Shown here piece after piece: positions 56,733-64,000 of a stretch of 64,000 nt of DNA. Made by a program: the position numbers and the translations under genes. Source of the stretch: Gautieria morchelliformis. Lineage: Eukaryota; Basidiomycota; Agaricomycetes; Gomphales; Gomphaceae. Under the pieces are notes generated by a model. That model ran no database searches. It saw only the letters and a list, made by a program, of their open reading frames with translations, and was not told where the DNA came from. Every line of letters begins with the position of its first letter. Within the stretch, counting starts at the first letter, position 1. The stretch spans positions 1-64,000 of the forward strand of contig WHVA01000095.1 in NCBI GenBank assembly GCA_015179125.1. The letters are read 5' to 3'.

Positions 56733-56949
56733 TGGCGGGTGCCAAGTGTTGTCCCTGGCTGCGCAGCGTAGTATAATACGGGCTCGCTGACATTGGGGGT
56801 CCTTAGACTTTTCTCTTTGGATTTCCCCTTGTCAGGTGAGAATCCCCTCTCTTGTATACTCTGTTCATTTATACATACTTTGGATTTCCCCTTGTCAGTT
56901 GTGTGGTAGTGTGATCTCCACAACCAGCCAGGGTTGCCCTTACAGTCAC

Positions 56950-57332
56950 CGCTTTAGTCATATGCAGTTTTTCGACCCATTAACTCACTGTCTCGAACAC
57001 TAGTAGTTATCACTAGTATAGTATAAGTACCACGAATGTATGAATCAATCATCCAGAATCAACTGTTTCACCCCTTGAAGTCACTGTAGTCTTGTTTGAT
57101 AGCTACAGAACTTAAATCTTGATAGTTTACTCTAGACTACCTCAAAAGTGAAGCCTTTTGAGATAGTTATCCTCTAGATCGAGACCATTCTTTCGTCGAC
57201 ACGGTCACGTGACCTTCATCCATCAGTGCCGGACACGCCTCGGAAGGCTTAGTCAGCACACAGGAAAAGGACAGATATAGCGGTCTCAATGGCTGAGCAA
57301 TAGAAACCCTTTGTCAAAGGCATTGATCTAAC
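56950..57332. repeat. Right part of LTR-like repeat G
   Basis: Continues the second G copy beyond chromovirus D, with similarity to 48,390-48,740 (GTCACGTGACC, TTGTTTGATAGCTACAGA). It ends near ATTGATCTAACA, after which gypsy A gag resumes. Confidence 0.5.
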
Positions 57333-57369
57333 ATTTTAATCATAAAATCCTCCACACCTCGTGCTAACG

Positions 57370-58137
57370 CTCACTCCAGACCCTCTGCAGCGAACAGAAA
57401 GACCTTTCTGGTATCCTAGATGCTACCGGACATCTTACCGAAGTCAAGAAAGAGCAACGAAAATCCAAAGGCCTTTGTCCGTACTGCGGTGAACCCCCCA
57501 CACATCATGCAATGGGGTGCTGCTATTAGGACCCTGCCTCAACCACTGGCAGGGCCATCTTCACCCTCGAAGGTGATCCTCAGGTTGCCACTCTCAAAGA
57601 GGTCTCCGAAGATAGTGAAGACTCTCCCACGGAAAACTAGCTCGCAATCCCTCTGCGGTGTTAATGATGGATCACTCTATTTCCTTGAACACCAATCCTA
57701 TTTACTCTGTACCATCTGTGTATCTGTTCACTTCTATTAGTTCCCATTCTGTTTCGTCCTTCATCAACCATGTACACCTTCCCGGTCTCTCTAACCCCAT
57801 TCCTACTCTCATCAACTCTGGTGCCACTTCTAATTTCATTGATAGCTCATTCTCCTCTCGTCCTGGTTTCATATGTACATCCCTGCATTCGCCGATCGCT
57901 CTCTCCCTTTTTGATGGGAACCCAGCCACTGCTGGTTTCATTCATGAATACCTAGATACTAGACTCCCATTCAGGGACTCCTCTTTGCAGGACATTTCGC
58001 TACTTGTCACAAAGTTACACCCTTTGGCCACAATCGTTCTCAGGCTTCCGTGGCTTCGCTCTACGAAACCCACCATCAATTGGGGCTCTCTCCCAATTAC
58101 ATTCCCTCTGGCACTGAATCCATGCTACCACATATGA
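57370..58137 (+). pseudogene. Gypsy A gag zinc knuckle and protease
   Basis: One frame reads DLSGILDATGHLTEVKKEQ then a knuckle-like CPYCGEPPTHHAMGC and two stops (near 57,518 and 57,638). The protease frame 57,658-58,137 has the active-site box as TLINSGATSNFID, where retropepsins have D-S/T-G. The catalytic Asp is therefore Asn. Cut at about 58,152 by an LTR-like insertion. Confidence 0.7.
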
Positions 58138-58152
58138 TGGTTGGCCTGCATG

Positions 58153-59070
58153 TGTTACGTATCGGAAATCCCAGAGGTCGGAACTGGAAAGGACAACGGC
58201 TTCAACTTATGTGTTGCGCCCCTGATGAACTACCGTCCTAAGTATTTCGGAATTGACTTGCTGATGTCGGAGAAGGTGGAAGTTGGGAACAGAGTACTGA
58301 AGGTCGAGGGTCAAGGGTTGGAGGACAAAGGTCAGAAGAGGCAGAAGAGGCGGAGGACAGAGGGTCGAGAGCGGAAGGAGACAAGACTAGCAAAACTCAC
58401 TGTACTAAGAACAGGAGACAGTGCGAAGGGAATCACATATCGAAGTCAATTATCTCATTGCAGAAACGGAGGCATACATGAGGGGGTTTTATACAAAGAG
58501 CAGAAGCAACAGGTAATGGTATGGTACTAAGCAAATTCCAGAGAGTGTGGGAATCAGATAGACATACGGGGCAAGTAACTAATGTGGAACAAGGGAATGA
58601 CAAGGGGGTGCAGGGTAGGGTAAGTACAATGGCATAGAACAAGGCGAGTAAGTACAATGGGCATCGGAACAAATGGAATTATGGAAATAGTATCTTGCTG
58701 TGTCCAGGGTTGAGTATGGGGGCCGGTTGTCATGATTCGTTTATTGTGCGAATCTTCCCTCAACACACAGCGAATGACCCCCTCAACCAGCGAACGGCTG
58801 CCCGACCCAGCGAATATCTTGCCAAAATATTCATCGCCATACTGCTTTCGCATTCGCTATTCGCATCATTCCTGCCAGGACACCAGGTGTTGGGGCCCTC
58901 ATCCATCATAGAACCCATCATCTGTTAAACTCACACTCCATGACAGACCCACATGCTCAGGATGCATTCGGATAGTGTCAGTTGCAGCCTCCGTGCAGGT
59001 TGGACTCAATGGGACTTGTACCACTGCAGGGCAGGATGAATTAGCTTTGCTGAAGTTTTCACTACACAGT
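58153..59070. repeat. LTR-derived sequence, borders unresolved
   Basis: TGTTACGTATCGG at 58,153 resembles the start of the solo LTR at 51,317 and likely begins another LTR ending before about 58,727. From there TGTCATGATTCG starts sequence related to LTR F. No target-site duplications could be fixed. The 129-codon frame at 58,141-58,530 is LTR sequence. Confidence 0.45.
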
Positions 59071-60117
59071 TGTCATGACCCATTCATTTCTTGTATCAAG
59101 CTATCCCTGTTTTCCCTTTCACCACTCTTCCATGTTCGTCGCTCGTCTTCGCTCCATTCACTCCTCGCTCCATTCACTCCTCGCTCCATTCACTCCTCGC
59201 TCCATTCACTCCTCGCTCCATTCACTATTCACCACATTCGCCATATGACCATTCGCTACTCGCATCATTCACCAGCAGGCACGCCATCAAACAGGATCGA
59301 CATCCTTTACCCGGGTTGATGGTTCATCACTGGTCCCATCATCTTCTCAACTCAACCCCCTTTGGGTGTTCCTATGGCCAGAATGCATTCGTGGGGCATC
59401 CTACCCGTAGGTCATGTGGGACCAACCCAGCAGACGAAGAGTCCATGCAGGGTGGTGTATATGCAGGTCCCAAGGCGTGTCTTCGTACATAGGGGCCTTT
59501 GCCCTCTTTCCTCTCCGTCGTTTCATGTTCGCACCCTTCTTCCATTCTATTGTATGTCTATTTCATCTATTATGTATCCTGACTGTGCACCCCTATCCAA
59601 TCCTGACTCCAGACGGCCTCTTTCCTATTCGCTAGCACCATATGAGCATTCGGTATAAGTAGTCTACATTCGCATGTATATTCTCCAGTTTAATTATCAT
59701 ATGTCCATCTTGTGCAAACTTGACCTCGCTGTGACCATCTTCTCCTGTAGATTTCTATCTTCGACCAGAAGAGGACTTAGGCATCACTGGTGAGTTCTCA
59801 TACTTCATCTTTGTTACCTTAGCCTTCGAGTTATTTTCTGTGCTGTCAGCGAAGGGCTCTGAAGGAGTGCCTTCGCCGGCGAAAGGATTGTCGCTACTTA
59901 GACAACCTTTCCGTGACACCTTGCACGTTACATCGTCAAGTGCCACAGGCTATTTCGCCATGACTGTAGATCAGGGCGAATTCATTTCAAGTAACCCTCT
60001 TACTTCTTAACCCTTACCTCTTCGGTACTGTTCGCTGGGCGATTCGCTAGATCGCACATGCTATTCGGGCATTCACCACTAACATGCGATATTAATGCCC
60101 AAAATCCAATCTTGACT
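59071..60117 (-). mobile_element. LTR F, inverted uninterrupted copy
   Basis: Reverse complement of the LTR F halves at 40,256-40,749 and 46,990-47,518, from TGTCATGACCC to CCAATCTTGA. The chromovirus C target appears here unfilled (AGCACCATATGAGC near 59,635-59,648). Confidence 0.75.
59161..59224. repeat. 16-bp tandem repeat in LTR F
   Basis: Four units of CTCCTCGCTCCATTCA. The copy of LTR F at 47,380-47,460 has only diverged equivalents, so the expansion is specific to this copy. Confidence 0.85.
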
Positions 60118-60224
60118 CCGGTGTCTGGAGGTGGCCAGGGGACTGAAAGAACAAGGGGTCAAGGTAGAGGGTTGCGGATGGTGTGGATGTTGCGGAATAG
60201 AGTCGGAGGTAGTGCAGAGGATAT

Positions 60225-60832
60225 GTGGAGGTGGCGGAGATGGTTGAGCGGAACAGTCGTAACAGCATGATGATTTCCCCTCTGGCTATCTTCGACAGCA
60301 TTCCCAAACTCCGCACTGCCTCGATGCTTTCACCATCAGTTCCTGGTTCGAACTCATCCCCGCTATCCTTGGGGTATGTCCTGAACATGGTGATTGGACC
60401 ACTCTCTTACATCCCGGTCCTTCCACCAGATGTCACTTCTTCGCCTGCTCCTATTCCGAATCTTTCTGGTTACGAACAGATGTTTGACGTGGATGGTGAA
60501 CCATTACTTCTCTCAGCCAAGCCTATCGAGAATCACTCCTCTGAGTCCTCAATATTGCTTCCCAATACTCTTATCCATCCATTTTCAGCCAAAGAAGAAA
60601 GCATAATAGAAACCGAACCTATTCAACCAAAAACAGTGCCCGAGCCCATTCCCAGTCATCCTCACCCCTGTACACCATGTATAGAATCGCTGACCAATGC
60701 CAACCTCCCATTCAATTATTGGCCTGCTGATCTGCCCCCTACATGAAGGACAACACTGCATATAAGTCTAATCGGCATGGCTGCCTTCGAGCTAATCATG
60801 AAACTTGGTGAAGAAGAAACATTCATGTTGAG
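60225..60832 (+). pseudogene. Gypsy A pol fragment after protease (probable)
   Basis: A 173-codon frame (60,225-60,746) ends NLPFNYWPADLPPT. After a stop another short frame reads AAFELIMKLGEEETFML up to 60,832. Position and style fit the stretch between protease and reverse transcriptase of a Gypsy pol, but no diagnostic motif is present. Confidence 0.4.
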
Positions 60833-61305
60833 TGTTAAGACCCGTTCCTGAGTCCGGACCCAAGGCCTCAGCCTTGGATCTTGCTTGGGAACCTTTGGCT
60901 TAACTCGGGTTCCCTATCGGTTCATCATTCACCCTGATCCCCTTTCCTAGATAGTCCTGTTCCATTTCTGATGATCGTCCGTCGACCCTGCTTCCTGCTT
61001 GATACGGGCATTGATGCCCTCTTTCCGTTCCTTGCAATTAGTATATAAACCCCCTGTCATGTACGCTAATTCCTCAGTTCTGATATCAACTTAGATTCCT
61101 CGTATCTTTCCGCTTCTCTGTCTGACCTCATTCCGAACCTCAGCTTCCAGCCGAATCCGTTCCCGAATCTGTTTCCCGAAATTAGGGCGGAACACTGTAG
61201 TGGGCGCAACCTACGAAGTTGAAGCCAAGCCCTCTGTTCCCGAACTTCGGCTAACCTCGGCTCGGCCCTCGGGTTGAGCATTAAGTACGACTCATGTTCT
61301 TAACA
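60833..61305 (+). mobile_element. 5' LTR of gypsy I
   Basis: TGTTAAGACCCG ... CATGTTCTTAACA, 473 bp with inverted TGTTAAGA/TCTTAACA ends. A TATA-like TATATAAACC lies near 61,041. GTATATCAGAACTC directly follows and resembles an initiator-tRNA primer-binding site. No 3' LTR is in the window. Confidence 0.7.
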
Positions 61306-61476
61306 GTATATCAGAACTCTCCACACACAGTTGTTCGATATGCCTATCACCAGATCTTACACCCGTGCCCGCGGTAGCCACGTCACCCTGACCATAGAGG
61401 CCTGCCACACATGAAGTGCTTCACACCACCCCGAAAACCCCCCATTCTGTCACCGCTATGACAACCCCCTCCGTCT

Positions 61477-61876
61477 TTGAACTCGTCTCAACACCGAGTT
61501 ATAGGTATTGGTCACGGACATATCAGCGAGGTTCCCGAGGACCCCCACGGTGAGTCCTCCGACCCTAGCGACCCCGGAGATGGTGGTCATGGCGGCAATA
61601 ACAACTCCGGTTCCGAGCACAATTCCGATCCCGATGCAGAGGCCCTGAGACCGAACCCCAACCCGAATGCAGAGGCAGACAGCGAGGAACAGGTTGGGCA
61701 CTGTATGCTTGCGGCTTTGGACAAGCTCGCCGAATGGACTCGGTGGAGGAGACCACACCGATTCAAAGGTGAAACTTTGGGAGCCTGACCAATTCGACGG
61801 TTTGGACCCAAAAAAACTCCGAGGTTTCCTTCTCCAGTGCATGTTGAATTTCCATGCCAAACCCCAAGCTTTCTGA
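61477..61876 (+). pseudogene. Gypsy I gag fragment
   Basis: Acidic Asn/Gly-rich stretch (GDGGHGGNNNSGSEHNSDPD) followed in another frame by [20 protein letters not shown], the start of the Gypsy gag domain. Most of gag and the protease are deleted; the sequence jumps to RT at about 61,900. A possible gag start MPITRSYTRARG lies at 61,338. Confidence 0.7.
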
Positions 61877-61896
61877 GATGGTTCTGCGAAAGTGAA

Positions 61897-63390
61897 CTAT
61901 GTCCTGTCTTTCCTCAAAGGGACGTTACGAAGAAAGATCACTATCCACTTCCGTTGATTACCGACTTGTTGGATGCACCCCGAAAGGCTCGGATCTATAT
62001 GAAAATCGACCTTCGGCATGCATTCCATCTCGTCCGAGTCACCAAAGGTGACGAGTGGAAAACAGCTTTCCGGACCCAGTACAGATCTTTCGAATGGCTG
62101 GTCATGCCGTTTGGCCTTACCAATGGTCCTGCGGTCTTTCAACGTTTCATGAATGACGTCTTCAGAGATATGCTTGATGTATGTGTCGTCGTGTACCTTG
62201 ACGACATACTCATCTACTCCGACGACCCGGTCAAACATAGGGAACTCGTCCATGAAGTATTGTGGCATCTTTGGAAACACAGCCTCCAATAAATGCGAAT
62301 GGCACCGTGACTCCGTGGAATTCCTTGGGTATATGCTCTCTACCGATGGATTTACCATGTCCGAAGACAAAGTCCAAACAATCCACGATTGGCCCGAACC
62401 CCGGAAGGTAAAAGACATACAGTCCTTCCTTGGCTTCGCCAATTTTTACCGCCGCTTTATCTTCAATTATTCCGACATCACTGTTCCCCTCACACAGCTT
62501 ACCCATAAAGGCACCCCATGGGCATTTACCGAAGAGTGCCGAAAGTCCTTCAATTACCTCAAGGAGGCTTTCACTTTGGCTCCGATCCTGTCATACCCTA
62601 TGGTCGTGGAAACCGACGCCTCGGATTATGCCCTCCACACAATTCTGTCTCTGTTCAATGACGCAGGCGAACTACATCCCGTCGCCTTCCACTCTTGGAC
62701 ATTTTCCGGTGCTGAACTCAATTACGATGTCCATGATAAAGAGCTACTGGCAATCTTTGGAGCATTTCAATGTTGGAGACATTACTTGGAGGGCTCCGGC
62801 TCCCCTATCAATGTTGTCACCGATCACAAAAACTTGGAGTATTTTTCCACCACTAAGTTGCTAACCTGACGACAAGCCCGCTGGTCTGAGTTCCTCTCGC
62901 AATTTAACCTCATTATTCAGTTCCGTCCTGGAAAGCTCAGTACAAAACCAACGCTTTAACTAGACGATGGGACGTCTACCTTAAAGAGGGAGGTAATGAC
63001 TATGGCTCAGTCAACCTGCAAAACTTCCGACCGATTTTCACAAATCAACAACTATCGGAGTCACTCCGGGCAACTTATCTGCTCGCACCAATCCTCCAAG
63101 CAAGCACTATGATGGACTCCGAGAAGCTTCATGCCGACATCTTAGCCAATCTGGCATCTGACCCCGTTGCCTGCCGGCATCTCAGTGATAGTTCTGACCC
63201 GAGATGGATGCAAACTGACGATGGCTTTCTACGCCATGACGGCCGCATATACGTTCCCGATGCCGACGATCTCTGGCTCCGAGTACTCCAGTATAAACAT
63301 GACCACGTACTCTCGGGACATTTCGGCCAAAACAAGACCCTTGCTCTAATCCGCCAGGAATATATCCTGTCTACAGTCGAAGTGAAGTAG
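61897..63390 (+). pseudogene. Gypsy I RT, RNase H and integrase N-terminus
   Basis: [44 protein letters not shown] and [14 protein letters not shown] frameshift at about 62,280 leads to the frame with FLGFANFYRRFI and RNase H (VVETDASDYALHT). There is a TGA after STTKLLT (about 62,868), another shift near 62,945, then the integrase HHCC start (HDHVLSGHFGQNKTLALIR). It ends at about 63,363, where LTR F sequence begins. Relative to the Gypsy order, the integrase core is missing. Confidence 0.85.
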
Positions 63391-63660
63391 CTCATGGTAC
63401 TTGACAATATAACGTACAAGGATTCATGGAAAGGTCATCTAGTAGTAATGATCCTTTCACCAGTGAAGGCACCCCTTCAGAGCCCTTCGCCGATAGCACC
63501 AACAATGGTTTTGAAGACTAAGGTAGTAACAGTGAAGTATGGAAACTCACCAGCGGTGCATAACCCTGCTCTGGTTAGAGATAGTAGTCTAGACAAGAGG
63601 GCTTAAGACAATGGTCACAATGTGGTCAAGTTTTGCACAAGATAGACATATGATAATTGA
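63364..63660 (+). repeat. Partial LTR F, forward
   Basis: Similar to 40,410-40,700, including the short frame 63,394-63,606. It is fused to the broken gypsy I integrase at its left edge. Confidence 0.6.
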
Positions 63661-64000
63661 ACTGTCTTCACCACTTGCCTTCACGTCGCCCTTTGGGGCT
63701 GCACAGTGCTGTTGGTGAAGGCCTCCAAAAGAGAGCCTTCAATGACAAAGGGATTGTTCAAACTCAAATGACCCTTCTGCTGAGCTTCACACATGATATC
63801 TTTGAGCTGCCCAAGCCATTCACTTCAACTGTAGACCAGGGTCCTTTACTTAGATCACCCTACACCTTACACACCTTCATAGGTTTGGCTCCCTTTGCTG
63901 AACCACATCCTTCACCACACAAGGCATTCAGGCATTCACTATGTTCACACATCCATGATCCACTTGCACATGATACTAAACACCCAAAATCCAATCTTGA
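63661..64000 (-). repeat. Partial LTR F, inverted
   Basis: Reverse-oriented, diverged LTR F sequence running to CCCAAAATCCAATCTTGA at the window edge, which is the LTR F start read backwards. With the preceding segment it forms a tail-to-tail inverted pair. Confidence 0.55.

Larger units (their letters stand above)
49115..56944 (+). mobile_element. Chromovirus D (Ty3/Gypsy), full length but dead
   Basis: 5' LTR 49,115-49,604 and 3' LTR 56,455-56,944 (490 bp each, a handful of differences), with perfect GTCAC duplication (49,110-49,114 and 56,945-56,949). The 7830 bp include 1565 bp of element E2 plus its duplication; without them the length equals C within about 20 bp. Gag and pol carry stops mostly at C-to-T or G-to-A sites relative to C. 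Confidence 0.93.
29716..60832 (+). mobile_element. Gypsy A: dismembered base element of the nested stack
   Basis: Consecutive pieces of one Gypsy gag-pol appear in order on the plus strand: 30,103-31,565, 38,364-38,679, 40,170-40,255, 47,519-47,543, about 57,370-58,137 and about 60,225-60,832. The pieces are separated by insertions with target-site duplications. At 31,565/38,364 and 38,679/40,170 the gag frame continues exactly when one duplication copy is ignored. Later joins are less exact. Confidence 0.65.

Noticed and set aside
60225-60746. 173-codon frame as a host gene
   Set aside because: It lies between gypsy A protease and a Gypsy LTR, has no introns or domain, and continues the retroelement-like style; annotated as a probable pol fragment.
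14892-60832. Starship-type giant element or other cargo-carrying mobile island
   Set aside because: No tyrosine-recombinase captain (DUF3435-type) frame was seen, and the borders found are those of ordinary transposons.

Overview
The window looks like accessory DNA from a filamentous fungus, most likely a basidiomycete (Agaricomycetes). The evidence is short GT-AG introns of about 40-75 nt, an F-box gene, a MYND-finger gene, a class I sesquiterpene-synthase-type gene, and many Ty3/Gypsy chromoviruses and Ty1/Copia relics. I saw no bacterial genes, rRNA, tRNA or CRISPR array. The species cannot be named from the sequence alone.

Layout. 1-4,550: minisatellites and two head-to-tail Helitron-like elements with the classic hairpin plus CTAG 3' end. 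4,550-22,080: a composite repeat unit (modules V-X-Y-X-Z-W) present twice in tandem. The first copy carries a hypothetical spliced gene, a reversed chromovirus fragment and a forkhead-like ORF. The second copy is split by a 6.9 kb TA-flanked inverted-repeat element filled with Copia and Gypsy relics. A complete non-autonomous hAT element (8-bp TSD) sits just upstream of the first unit. 22,340-29,700: the only host-gene island, holding an F-box gene (-), a MYND-finger gene (-), a divergent intergenic region with four 50-bp repeats, and a terpene synthase (+) whose frame continues across eleven exons into HMG-CoA-synthase-like sequence.

29,700-64,000: a nested retrotransposon stack. One old Gypsy element ('gypsy A') is the base, and its gag is broken by successive insertions. 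They are chromovirus B (with its own solo LTR), 1.5-kb element E1, a long LTR ('F') that was hit by intact chromovirus C, and LTR-like repeats ('G') that contain chromovirus D. D in turn contains element E2, which contains another solo LTR. Most layers have matching target-site duplications that I could read directly. The last part holds a truncated second Gypsy and inverted halves of LTR F.

The host genes suggest a small terpenoid locus: the terpene synthase would use farnesyl diphosphate, and HMG-CoA synthase is an early mevalonate-pathway enzyme. Both domains show lesions at key positions, so the locus may be decaying. Chromovirus C has near-identical LTRs and open gag and pol, so it is the element here most likely to be mobile.
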